Assembly (NCBI GenBank): GCA_024637215.1
Contig: JAGXFM010000011.1
Location: 1-60,666, forward strand
Source: Sulfuricurvum sp.
GTDB lineage: Bacteria > Campylobacterota > Campylobacteria > Campylobacterales > Sulfurimonadaceae
Length of the DNA: 60,666 bases
Reading direction: 5' to 3'
The notes under the pieces: model-generated
What the model was told of the DNA's origin: nothing
The model's input: the letters and a program-made list of their open reading frames with translations, nothing else
Database searches by the model: none
Program-made: the position numbers and the translations under genes
In this document: one piece after another, positions 36,811 to 45,940 of the stretch
Layout: every line of letters begins with the position of its first letter
Numbering within the stretch: the first letter of the stretch is position 1

Positions 36811-37963
36811 TTAAAGCCTTGTCTAACCGATCCAATGCATGACAAAGTACCGATGTAGGTACAGCAAAATTGAGCCGCATAAAACCACTCCCCTCTTTAC
36901 CGAAACTAAGTCCCGGACTGAGACCAAGCCCCGCTTTGCGAACAAAAAATTCCCGCAGTTCACGATCACCTAATCCTAGTGATTTACAATCAAGCCATGC
37001 TAAATAAGTTGCTTCTGGAGGACGAAATTTAATACGGGGATGTTCCTCGCACCACGTTTCGATTATTTTGATATTAGCGCTCAAATGTTCCACTAACTTC
37101 GTATGCCAGCTTTTTCCAGCGGTGTACGCCGCCTCGAACGCAACATGCGAAAGTACCGCTCCATCTCCGAAATGGACACGATGACGTTCTTTGTCGTACG
37201 CTTCTCTAAGTGTTTCGGAGGGGATACACACCGTTGAGATCGAAAATCCCGCCATATTAAATGTTTTTCCGGGACCTAATAACATAATCGTATTCTCTAA
37301 AAGCTCTTTAGAGAGTGCCGCGATTGGAAGATGATGAGGTTTAAAGACAATATCCGAATGAATTTCATCGCTAATAATACGGATATTATGTTCCAAACAC
37401 AATGTACCAAGAGCATTTAGTTCATCACGACTCCATACCCGTCCTATCGGATTATGAGGAGAGCACAGCAATAAAAGTTTGGTTTTCGAGGTTATTTGGG
37501 AGGCTAAAGCATTGATATCAAAACGGTATATTCCCTCATTATCTTGTTTTAGCGGATGAAGGATCAAATGACGATTATTATCGCGCACCATAGAATAAAA
37601 GGGGGGATAAACGGGATCCATTACGATAACCTCATCTCCTTCTTCACTTAAAGCACGAATCGCACACCCGATCGAAGCGACAACGGAGGGAGAGTAGCTG
37701 AGCCATTGACGTTGCATCGTAAAAGCATGTTGCTCCCTCATCCATTCTATCTGTGCTTCAAACGCACGCTCACTCATAATCTCATACCCGAGGATCGGAT
37801 GAAGCAACCGTTCCTGTACCGCATGAATAACACACTCAGGAGTCGCAATATCCATATCGGCGACCCACATCGGTTGTACGGCTTCGGTGCCGAAGAGTCT
37901 CTCTCTCAAGGTGTATTTCTCAGCGTTAGAGCCGCTACGCTCTATAAATCGAAATTCATCCAT
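36803..37963 (-). CDS. PLP-dependent C-S lyase (PatB/MalY family), OvoB candidate
   Basis: A fold type I aminotransferase-like enzyme of the PatB/MalY cystathionine beta-lyase group, about 386 residues. Seen are MWVADMDIATPECVI at the N-terminus, CSPHNPIGRVWSRDEL, and the PLP lysine in GPGKTFNMAGFS. The ATG at 37963 is chosen because MDEFRFIERSGSNAEKY is the family start; the open frame runs farther upstream inside the sulfoxide synthase gene. It overlaps that gene by eight bases. In ovothiol and ergothioneine synthesis a PLP lyase cleaves the sulfoxide, so OvoB function is inferred. Methionine metabolism remains an alternative. Confidence 0.82.
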   Translation of the reverse strand: MDEFRFIERSGSNAEKYTLRERLFGTEAVQPMWVADMDIATPECVIHAVQERLLHPILGYEIMSERAFEAQIEWMREQHAFTMQRQWLSYSPSVVASIGCAIRALSEEGDEVIVMDPVYPPFYSMVRDNNRHLILHPLKQDNEGIYRFDINALASQITSKTKLLLLCSPHNPIGRVWSRDELNALGTLCLEHNIRIISDEIHSDIVFKPHHLPIAALSKELLENTIMLLGPGKTFNMAGFSISTVCIPSETLREAYDKERHRVHFGDGAVLSHVAFEAAYTAGKSWHTKLVEHLSANIKIIETWCEEHPRIKFRPPEATYLAWLDCKSLGLGDRELREFFVRKAGLGLSPGLSFGKEGSGFMRLNFAVPTSVLCHALDRLDKALND

Positions 37964-39359
37964 ACCGTTTTTTCCATGCAGCGTACATCTGATCAATCCG
38001 AGTATACTTTTTTGCTTCATCATCTGTGTTTCCGATGACGTATCGAAATCCTGTATGTTGGATAAAATGACGGCGAAAGGCGTATCGTGATGTACGGATA
38101 ATTTCATTTCCTGTTGAAATCCACGATCCCCCCTTCATCAAATTGTGTTTTCCATCAAACGTAGGTTCTGAAAAATCGTCATACCACGGATGGGTTACAA
38201 ACCCCTCATACGCATCCATCTGCGTTTGTGTCCATTGCCATACATTTCCTACAACATCATAAAGTTCCCCGTGAGCAAACGTATCGACGGGAACGGAAGA
38301 GGCAAAATGGGCCAAGTTAAGGTTGGATTGTTGATCATCGAATATCTCCTCCGAAATTTCTCCCGCTTGCGCCATCACTTCCCATTCCGCTTCACTCGGT
38401 AGACGGTAGACTTCCCCCCCCTGAACACTTTTCCAACGGCAAAATGCTTCCGCTTCGAGAGCATTCACCTCTACCGGCCAATTGTAAGGGATCGGTATCT
38501 CTTGGGTTAAAGTACGATACGTAAAACTGCCATCGCCTTGCGGAATCCAAAATGGGGGACATAGTACATGGCGGATTTGAAGATAACGTAACCCCTCTTC
38601 ATCCCACCAACGCGGAGTTGTGTACCCCTCTGCCCTGACGAAATCCATAAATTCGCCATTGCTCACCAAATATTTGGAAGTTGAAAACGGCTCAACATTC
38701 ACAACAAGACGGCCGTATTCATTATCCCAGCCATAAAGACCCTGATCGTCGGCACCTTTCCCTAAACGCACCTCACCGCCGTGAAAATGGACCATACTGT
38801 TTTCAGGACTCTCCCCTACTATCGGACAAATCGGAAAATCCGTATGGGTTCGTATAAAGGCTAAAGGCATCTGACGATGGAGCACGCTTGAGGTTTCAAT
38901 ATGGATTCGCTCATGCTCAATTCCCATCCATATTGCCCAAAGCGGATTATCTTTAGTAATCGGCAACGTCATAGGCAGTGTAGCTATCATCTCATCCACC
39001 ATACAGCGGACTTTCTTACGATATTCCCGTACTTCGTCAATACTCGGCCATTGGAGCGTATCACTGCTAGCATCCCACGTCATCTCATCGACTCCGACCG
39101 CAAAAAGCTTTTCAAAATAGGGGTTAATCCCCTCTTTAAGTCCACCCGAAGCAATCAGCTTATTAATATAAAAAATTGCCGTATGGCCAAAATAGAAAAT
39201 CATCGGATGACGTGTCGGTTCGGATTGCAGGTAAAAAACGTCATCTGATTTTAAAAGTTCAAAAAGTGACTCAAAAATAGTATAACTCTGATGAAAATAG
39301 TTTTTTAACTCTTCGCGTTTAAGGGTGTAATCCGCTCCATCCAAACGTACTGACTTCAT
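37956..39359 (-). CDS. OvoA-type 5-histidylcysteine sulfoxide synthase, no methyltransferase domain
   Basis: A non-haem iron enzyme expected to join cysteine to the histidine imidazole with oxygen, giving 5-histidylcysteine sulfoxide, the first ovothiol intermediate. A DinB-like N-terminal domain supplies the iron histidines: His79 in YFGHTAIF, and His169 and His173 in EHERIH (numbered from the upstream TTG at 39419). The C-terminal FGE-like domain ends GGSWISTG, then RYAFRRHFIQHTGFRYV. FAVGVDEMTWD marks OvoA rather than EgtB. The C-terminal SAM methyltransferase of full OvoA is absent. The ATG at 39359 (MKSVRLDG) is preferred; the TTG at 39419 is possible. Confidence 0.85.
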   Translation of the reverse strand: MKSVRLDGADYTLKREELKNYFHQSYTIFESLFELLKSDDVFYLQSEPTRHPMIFYFGHTAIFYINKLIASGGLKEGINPYFEKLFAVGVDEMTWDASSDTLQWPSIDEVREYRKKVRCMVDEMIATLPMTLPITKDNPLWAIWMGIEHERIHIETSSVLHRQMPLAFIRTHTDFPICPIVGESPENSMVHFHGGEVRLGKGADDQGLYGWDNEYGRLVVNVEPFSTSKYLVSNGEFMDFVRAEGYTTPRWWDEEGLRYLQIRHVLCPPFWIPQGDGSFTYRTLTQEIPIPYNWPVEVNALEAEAFCRWKSVQGGEVYRLPSEAEWEVMAQAGEISEEIFDDQQSNLNLAHFASSVPVDTFAHGELYDVVGNVWQWTQTQMDAYEGFVTHPWYDDFSEPTFDGKHNLMKGGSWISTGNEIIRTSRYAFRRHFIQHTGFRYVIGNTDDEAKKYTRIDQMYAAWKKRYG

Positions 39360-39527
39360 CTGTCTTTGTAACACACTGTTGTCCTTATCGCATTTTGGGT
39401 ATTGTAGCAAATTTATCAAAAAGTAACATTTTGACTATTTATTTACCAATTTATCCGTTTATGACCGATCCATGACCATCCGTATAGTATTATTGTTTTT
39501 AAATTTTTTTAGTGATGGAGTTTACAC

Positions 39528-41132
39528 GTGACTATAAAGCAACAACTCAGTTATGGGATCGGCACCGTCATTTTCCTTGTGGCACTCAATGCACTCATAG
39601 GAACAGTGAATAGTAGCAGTATCAGTACTTTAGTGGAACAAACCTCCAGTGAATCGGTACCGTATGCGTTTAAAGCGGCGGATGCCAAATATCAATCGTG
39701 CCAAATGCAACAATTTTTGACCGATGCCGCTTTAACCCAAGAGGAGGGATCGATTGAGGAAGCCAATAAAGCACATACCGTATTTTTAGAAGATATGGCT
39801 TCATTTGAAAAAATGTTCAAAGAAGAACATGATACCAAGGCGTTGTCAAGCGTCGAAGCTATTAAAAAAGATGCCGCCTCTTTGCTCGATGCGGGCAAAG
39901 AGATGAAAGAAGCCTATGGACGCAGTACGTCCGAGGGAAATGATGCAATGGGACAATTCGATCAGATGACAGGGCAATTAGCAGAAAATATCGATAAGTT
40001 AAAAGAGACTCAAATCAAAGAGGCCTCCGATAACTTAACCATTACGATGGATAAATCAAATTTTTCTGCAACAACAACCTTCTTGTTGGGGGTGTTTTCA
40101 ACCCTCATCGGATTGGTTGTTGCCTATTTAACCACCTCTACCATTAGCCGCGCCGTTAAAACATTGAATGAAAACGTCCATACGATGGTGAGCAATAGAG
40201 ATCTCACCCATGAAATAACATTGCCGGGTAAAAATGAGCTGACCGAAGTAGCCGATAATATCAATGCACTGACCCATGCATTACGCGATACATTTGCCAC
40301 GGCACAGCACTCCTCAGCCGAAAATCTATCGGTGGCTACAGAACTCTCCGCAACCACTTTGTCTATCGGCAAGCAAGCGGAAGATGCCTCTAAAATAGTC
40401 TCGGAAACCACTGAAAATGCCAATATCATCAAAAATGAGATGAACGAAGCCGTTATCCGAACCCACGCGGTAAGCGATATGGCAACCCATGCGCGAACCA
40501 ACCTCACCGCAGCACAAAAAGCCCTTCAAGAGACGGTTGAGTCCCTCAACCAAACGGTGGAGATTGAAGCCGCGATGAATGAGAAACTAAACTCTCTGAC
40601 CCATGAAGCGGAACAAGTTAAAAATGTCCTCACAGTTATTTCGGATATTGCCGATCAAACGAACCTTCTGGCCCTCAATGCGGCTATCGAAGCGGCGCGG
40701 GCAGGTGAGCATGGTCGCGGATTTGCCGTGGTAGCCGATGAAGTACGCAAACTCGCTGAACGGACCCAAAAAAGCCTTGTCGAGACCAATGCAACCGTCA
40801 ATGTCATTGTCCAATCCATTATGGATATGTCGGAACAAATGAATGACAATGTTCACCGTATGGAAAATCTTTCTGCACTTTCGAGTGAAGTCGAATCGCA
40901 TACCGAAATGGCGGTCAATACCCTTACCTCTACGGTTGAGGGGATGCACGAAGTCGCTCAAAAAGCGGAAAGCAATACCAAACGTAACGATGTTATCATT
41001 GATGAGATAAATAAAATCAGCGTCATGTCGGCATCCAATGTCCGAAATGTGGAAGAGATCGCGGCAGCAGCCGAACATCTGCACCACGTAGCTGCAGAGA
41101 TGACAGCACAAATCTCTACCTACCGAACATAA
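39528..41132 (+). CDS. methyl-accepting chemotaxis protein
   Basis: A 534-residue transmembrane chemoreceptor. There is an N-terminal membrane helix (about 9-28), a periplasmic four-helix-bundle-like sensor domain, and a second helix (about 184-203). A HAMP-like region ([20 protein letters not shown]) and a cytoplasmic signalling domain follow. The hairpin tip reads [20 protein letters not shown] and then [19 protein letters not shown]. The start is GTG with a GGAG site ten bases ahead. It signals to CheA/CheY (cheY at 31 kb). The ligand is unknown. Confidence 0.9.
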   Translation: MTIKQQLSYGIGTVIFLVALNALIGTVNSSSISTLVEQTSSESVPYAFKAADAKYQSCQMQQFLTDAALTQEEGSIEEANKAHTVFLEDMASFEKMFKEEHDTKALSSVEAIKKDAASLLDAGKEMKEAYGRSTSEGNDAMGQFDQMTGQLAENIDKLKETQIKEASDNLTITMDKSNFSATTTFLLGVFSTLIGLVVAYLTTSTISRAVKTLNENVHTMVSNRDLTHEITLPGKNELTEVADNINALTHALRDTFATAQHSSAENLSVATELSATTLSIGKQAEDASKIVSETTENANIIKNEMNEAVIRTHAVSDMATHARTNLTAAQKALQETVESLNQTVEIEAAMNEKLNSLTHEAEQVKNVLTVISDIADQTNLLALNAAIEAARAGEHGRGFAVVADEVRKLAERTQKSLVETNATVNVIVQSIMDMSEQMNDNVHRMENLSALSSEVESHTEMAVNTLTSTVEGMHEVAQKAESNTKRNDVIIDEINKISVMSASNVRNVEEIAAAAEHLHHVAAEMTAQISTYRT

Positions 41133-41372
41133 AATACATTTATTCTAACGCGAAGAGAGCCACGGTATAATCAACCGCCTCTCCCGCTCTCTCATCCAAA
41201 GGTTACAAATCCATTTTACGACATCCCAAATGGGTAAATTTACTTTCTCTTCTTTATTAACCTGACGGTTTAGCTCAAGATTCTATCGCAGAAATAGAAA
41301 AAAATATTATAATAGCACCATATCGTTTTCTCTTCTTGTATCAACATATCTGCTTCTAAAAAAGGTTAAATA

Positions 41373-43277
41373 ATGTTAAACAACATCCTTTATCATCTCA
41401 GCATTCGCCAAAGAATGCGTTATCTTATTATCGCCGCAACCTTTTCCGTCGTCGGAGCCGCTATATTTGTTTTTTTTGCCCTCAAAAGCATTGAATCCCA
41501 ATACGATGATCTCCAGACCAACTCAACAGAAGGGGCATTATTGGCGCTGGAGATCGAAAAAGATCTCAACTATGTCAGCCGTACCAGCCGTGACATCATG
41601 CTAGGCGGAAGCTATGAGAAAAATATAGCAAAACTGGGCGAACGGATTGAGAAAATCAATGCCGCATTTACTAAGCTTGAGAAAACATCAACCGACCAAA
41701 AATCTAAAGCATTGATTGAACATGCGAAACACAGTACTACCCAATTTTTAGACAATTCCTATACGATGATGAAATCACTTGATCCGGGTTCAATAACCGT
41801 AAACAGTATTGAAATCTACGCGCAATATAAAAAAGAGCTCACCCCCTACGCTGATGCATCGCGTGATGATTTTGAACAAGTGGTAAAAATAAAACAAGCC
41901 GCACTCGCGAGTGCTTCTGAAAATTTACATGGTGAAATCAGTTTTTATAAACTTTTTGTATTGATAGCTGGGATCACGGTTGCCGCCATTATATTTGCCT
42001 TTGCGAGTCTCATTCAAGCCTCTATTATTACTGCGCTGGAAAACTTTACCCGTGTCATCAAACAAGTGGCGGAAGGTAATTTTTCCAATACCCATATCGA
42101 TGTGAGTCATAACACGGAACTTGGGATTATGGCCGATGCCCTTCAACAGCTTCTTTCCCAAATTGAAAATTTCATCTCCCAAATTAACACCTCTATTACC
42201 AATGCTACCGTCGGTGACTTTTCGCACCCTATCAGTGATGCGGGAATGCACGGAGCTTTTGTCGATGCGCTGTCACATGTCAAAGAGAGTATCGCCATTA
42301 TGGAGATTCAAGAACTCAAAAAACGTCATGATGCTATGAACGCCGAACTGAGCCATCTCAGTATCCAAGTTACCGAAAGCCTCAGTGTTATCCAAGAAGA
42401 CCTGCAAAAAAATATTCAAAATTTGAAAGAGGTGACCTCAGCGACCAAAGATGCCGCAACGTTAGCGGATGGAAGCCGTCAAAGTATTGGAGAGATTATT
42501 GAAGAACTCAGTAAACTTACTGAAAAAGTCAGCAACAATAACGATGCTATTAATCATATCGCAAACCGCACTACGGAAATCTCCTCCATCATCCAGCTTA
42601 TCACCGATATCGCCGATCAAACCAATCTATTGGCACTTAACGCCGCGATTGAGGCAGCACGTGCCGGAGAACACGGACGCGGGTTTGCCGTGGTGGCCGA
42701 TGAAGTACGCAAACTTGCCGAACGTACCCATAAAGCAACCGGAGAGATCTCTGTTTCCATTAATTCATTACAGCAAGACATGAGTGATATCCAAGGCAGT
42801 GCCGAAGAGATGAACACGGTGGTAGAGAGTTCAAGCGATAAAATCAATAAATTCGAGCACACCCTCATTCAGCTTAATGAAAGCTCATCGTGCATCGTTA
42901 ACTCTTCGTATAAAATGGAGAACAGTGTCTTTATCGTATTAGCAAAAATCGAACATATTCTCTATAAATCACGTGCGTATAACAGTGTCATGACATGCGG
43001 ACATCAACTCGACACGATGGATACCCACCAATGCCGTATGGGTCAATGGTATGATAACGAAGGAAAACGCCGTTTCGAAAAAACAAACAGTTATCCAAAA
43101 CTAAAAGATCCGCATCAAAGAGTCCATCAAAAAGCAAATGAAAATCTAAAATTTGTCCAAACGTACGAAGGCAAATGTATTGACCATGGCCCGCAAATTG
43201 TTGAAAACTTCAAAGAAATGGAAAAAGCGTCACACGAGTTGTTCCTTCTAATGGATATGATGCTCTCAGAAGCCTAA
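41373..43277 (+). CDS. chemoreceptor with C-terminal CZB zinc-binding domain
   Basis: A 634-residue methyl-accepting protein with two membrane helices (about 16-36 and 190-212), a periplasmic helical sensor, a HAMP region and a signalling hairpin nearly identical at the tip to the neighbouring receptor. After the hairpin lies a CZB domain (about residues 535-625): [20 protein letters not shown], then [12 protein letters not shown]. These are the conserved His and Cys residues known to bind zinc and, in some receptors, to sense hypochlorous acid. The 240-base gap before it holds no recognisable gene. An AAGG site precedes the ATG. Confidence 0.88.
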   Translation: MLNNILYHLSIRQRMRYLIIAATFSVVGAAIFVFFALKSIESQYDDLQTNSTEGALLALEIEKDLNYVSRTSRDIMLGGSYEKNIAKLGERIEKINAAFTKLEKTSTDQKSKALIEHAKHSTTQFLDNSYTMMKSLDPGSITVNSIEIYAQYKKELTPYADASRDDFEQVVKIKQAALASASENLHGEISFYKLFVLIAGITVAAIIFAFASLIQASIITALENFTRVIKQVAEGNFSNTHIDVSHNTELGIMADALQQLLSQIENFISQINTSITNATVGDFSHPISDAGMHGAFVDALSHVKESIAIMEIQELKKRHDAMNAELSHLSIQVTESLSVIQEDLQKNIQNLKEVTSATKDAATLADGSRQSIGEIIEELSKLTEKVSNNNDAINHIANRTTEISSIIQLITDIADQTNLLALNAAIEAARAGEHGRGFAVVADEVRKLAERTHKATGEISVSINSLQQDMSDIQGSAEEMNTVVESSSDKINKFEHTLIQLNESSSCIVNSSYKMENSVFIVLAKIEHILYKSRAYNSVMTCGHQLDTMDTHQCRMGQWYDNEGKRRFEKTNSYPKLKDPHQRVHQKANENLKFVQTYEGKCIDHGPQIVENFKEMEKASHELFLLMDMMLSEA

Positions 43278-43301
43278 AAGAAGCACAATCTAACGTGAGC
43301 G

Positions 43302-44999
43302 CTACCCGTTCATCGAGGAGGAAGGCTCTCCGAAATAATACCCTTGCATCGAATCAAGCCGAAACGGCTTGAGATAATTATAGACCTCTTCAGAGCAGAC
43401 AAATTCAGCCACCGTTTTTATGTTTAACTTGGTGGCGAACTCAATAATAGTCTCTGTTATGAGCTGCGAAATCGGATTGGTATTGATATCACGAATGATG
43501 GAACCGTCGATTTTGATGTAGTCGATATCAAGTTTCGTAATGTACGCAAAGTTTGAGTACCCTGCCCCAAAATCATCTAATGCAATCTGCACCCCGTATT
43601 TTTTGACCTCTTGAATAAAAGAGTTGACGACATCATAATTTTCAATCCCTTCCGATTCCAAAACTTCAAAAATCACTTGGTGACTCCCTGAAAACTGTTG
43701 TACTTTTTGGATGATGTATTCATACATAACGGTATCATTAATATCTTCGATCGAGAGATTAATCGAACATACTCTATCCGGATTCATTTTGAGCGTATCA
43801 AATACCTTATCAATCATAATCATCGTAATACGATGATACAGCTTAACTTTTTTAGAAATAGTTAAAAAGTGAATAGGAGAAATAACACTCCCATCCTCTT
43901 CAATAATTCGGACGAGCGCTTCATACTTTTCAATTTTGAGTGTTTCGGCATTGACAATCGGCTGATAAAAAGGGACGATACGATCTTCCTCGATTGCACT
44001 TCGCAGCCGTTTAATCCATAAAAGATTTTTTTCATAATCTTCTTTGATGTGGAACAGTTCATCGTAAACGATATAGTTACGCCGCATTTTCTTGGCACGT
44101 TTCAAAGCCATATCTGCCCGTAAGAGAAGATTTTGCTCCTCTGAGGCATCAGAAAGGGCTACCCCCATCGTCATACTTAGGCTGATCTGCTGATTTTGTA
44201 TTGTAAAAATATTACCGCTCATCCAATGGGAGAGATCATCTACAAATACTTCAATTTGGGATAACGAAAATTCTCCGCTAATAAGGATAACGTATTCGTC
44301 CACCGGAAGTTTATAAATAATCACCTCGTCCCAGCGCTTTGACAATTCAAGCAAAGCCGTAGCCAAAACGCATAAAAGCTCATCTCCAATCCCATGACCG
44401 TAAAACGTGTTAAGCTCGTTAAAACTGTCAATATTTAGAAGAATCATCGCATGAGGTACATTTGATGTTTCGATATCATCCAGTAATTTGAGACGGTTTG
44501 GAAGTCCCGTAAGGGCATTATGCAAGAGACGATGGGTCAGCTCGTTGGTCCGCTCTTCAATAATGTTTTGAAGATCGCTTGCGTAACAATCTTGCTTGGC
44601 TTTGGCTTCGAGAAGTTCTCTGTTCAGTTCATGCAGGGAGGTCAAATCACGAACGCTCACCAAAATAGTATGCATCGTATTTTGCTCATCGTAAAGGGCC
44701 TGAACATTTTTTGAAATATGGACCAATGAACCGTCTTTTCGCTTAAAGACAGTCTCTTGATCATTACAATAGCCATTTTGAGTTATATCCGCCATACAAC
44801 TGGAGAGGATGTTCAAATCCTCAAGCCAATCCGTGATAGGGGTACCGATTAATTCTTCGGATGTTAAGTTGAGAAGTCTGTAAAAAGCAGGATTTGCATA
44901 TTGGATAGTTAGATTTGTATCGAGAGTGAACATACCATCGGGCATTTGTTCAAGGATATCATGTACGAGGATACTTTTTGTACTTTTGTATGCTCCCAT
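43302..44999 (-). CDS. PAS-GGDEF-EAL protein, probable c-di-GMP phosphodiesterase
   Basis: A 565-residue cytoplasmic c-di-GMP protein. A PAS domain (about 10-125) is followed by a GGDEF domain whose active-site motif is degenerate: PVDEY replaces GGDEF. An EAL domain (about 330-560) has its catalytic set intact: YEALVR, INLSIED, FEVLESEG, DDFGAGYSNF, KIDGSII and QGYYFG. Net activity is thus predicted as phosphodiesterase, perhaps with GTP or ligand control by the dead GGDEF. An AAAGGG site precedes the ATG. Its place beside two chemoreceptors suggests a motility or biofilm switch. Confidence 0.88.
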   Translation of the reverse strand: MGAYKSTKSILVHDILEQMPDGMFTLDTNLTIQYANPAFYRLLNLTSEELIGTPITDWLEDLNILSSCMADITQNGYCNDQETVFKRKDGSLVHISKNVQALYDEQNTMHTILVSVRDLTSLHELNRELLEAKAKQDCYASDLQNIIEERTNELTHRLLHNALTGLPNRLKLLDDIETSNVPHAMILLNIDSFNELNTFYGHGIGDELLCVLATALLELSKRWDEVIIYKLPVDEYVILISGEFSLSQIEVFVDDLSHWMSGNIFTIQNQQISLSMTMGVALSDASEEQNLLLRADMALKRAKKMRRNYIVYDELFHIKEDYEKNLLWIKRLRSAIEEDRIVPFYQPIVNAETLKIEKYEALVRIIEEDGSVISPIHFLTISKKVKLYHRITMIMIDKVFDTLKMNPDRVCSINLSIEDINDTVMYEYIIQKVQQFSGSHQVIFEVLESEGIENYDVVNSFIQEVKKYGVQIALDDFGAGYSNFAYITKLDIDYIKIDGSIIRDINTNPISQLITETIIEFATKLNIKTVAEFVCSEEVYNYLKPFRLDSMQGYYFGEPSSSMNG

Positions 45000-45171
45000 A
45001 AAATCCCTTTTATAAAATAATTAAATATTATCCTGTAATAGATATTAACTTAAGATGAATTACACTATTTACTTATATAATCATCACTTTTACTAATAGA
45101 TTTTCTAGCCTATTTTCGGAAAAAATCCTGAATAATAAAACTCTTTTATACCAACTAAAACGCTTCATAGG

Positions 45172-45177
45172 TATACT
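45172..45177 (+). promoter_or_regulatory. -10 box of pgeF, probably leaderless
   Basis: TATACT ends seven bases before the pgeF ATG, and no Shine-Dalgarno lies in between. The 185-base gap upstream is A+T-rich with no other gene. Confidence 0.4.
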
Positions 45178-45184
45178 CTTACTC

Positions 45185-45940
45185 ATGAAAACGATCTCCT
45201 CATCTCTTTTATCAGCCTATCCGGAAGTTACTGCCGCTTTTACAACACGTCATGGGGGCACATCATCAGCTCCGTATAGCTCTGCCAATCTTGCTTTTCA
45301 TGTCGGTGACAACCCTCTGGATGTTATTAAAAACCATGATCTCCTCTCTGTAGCATTGGGCTATGAACGGAACCGACTGATCCACCTGCGCCAAATCCAC
45401 TCGGATCGAATCGTAATAATCGATGAAACATTCAACTTTGATACCCCGCCGGAGTGCGATGCCCTTATCACTGACCATCCTAATACGCCTCTCATGGTTA
45501 TGAGTGCTGATTGCACCCCGATCTTGCTTTATGACCCGATCCGTCACGTTTGTGCCGCTATTCATGCGGGACGTGCGGGGGCATTGAATGAAATACTGCT
45601 AAAGACGATTCAAAAAATGGAAGAGCATTTCAAATCGCCCCATAAAAATATACAGATCATTTTAGGACCTTCCATTCAAGGATGCTGTTATGAAATTAAT
45701 GAGACTATTGCGCAAGAGACGGAAGAAAAAGGGTACTCAACGGCACTACGAAGAGAAGATAAAAAAGTATTTTTAGACGTCAACACCATTTTACTAAGTC
45801 AATTAGAGAAGCTCGCTATTGATCCGACACATATCGAGATTATTGGAGAGTGTACCTCATGCAAAAGCAATGAATATTTTTCCTATCGAGCCGATCGACA
45901 GCATACGGGGAGAATCGCAGGGGTAATTATCCTCCGATAA
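45185..45940 (+). CDS. pgeF: peptidoglycan editing factor PgeF (laccase-domain, YfiH-like)
   Basis: A 251-residue member of the YfiH/DUF152 multicopper-oxidase-like family. The family has been annotated polyphenol oxidase; in E. coli YfiH removes wrongly incorporated L-serine muropeptide precursors. Metal-binding signatures are seen: HGGTSSAPYSSANLAFHVGD, MSADCTPILLYDP, the His in AIHAGRAG, and GPSIQGCCYEI. No signal peptide is present. The 3' end overlaps convergent dxs by 14 bases. The precise activity here is inferred from the family. Confidence 0.85.
   Translation: MKTISSSLLSAYPEVTAAFTTRHGGTSSAPYSSANLAFHVGDNPLDVIKNHDLLSVALGYERNRLIHLRQIHSDRIVIIDETFNFDTPPECDALITDHPNTPLMVMSADCTPILLYDPIRHVCAAIHAGRAGALNEILLKTIQKMEEHFKSPHKNIQIILGPSIQGCCYEINETIAQETEEKGYSTALRREDKKVFLDVNTILLSQLEKLAIDPTHIEIIGECTSCKSNEYFSYRADRQHTGRIAGVIILR

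Noticed and set aside
37964-38107. Extension of the C-S lyase into the sulfoxide synthase gene
   Set aside because: The added residues are a shadow of the synthase. MDEFRFIE at 37963 matches where PatB/MalY proteins begin.
39420-39527. Possible sigma-28 promoter before the first chemoreceptor (CCGATCC box)
   Set aside because: The upstream TAAA-like element and the GCCGATAA core are too degenerate and wrongly spaced to support a call.
41133-41372. 240-base gap between the two chemoreceptors as a possible small RNA gene
   Set aside because: I found only weak short complementarities (GAGAGC/GCTCTC) and no match I recognise to tmRNA, SRP RNA, RNase P RNA or 6S RNA.
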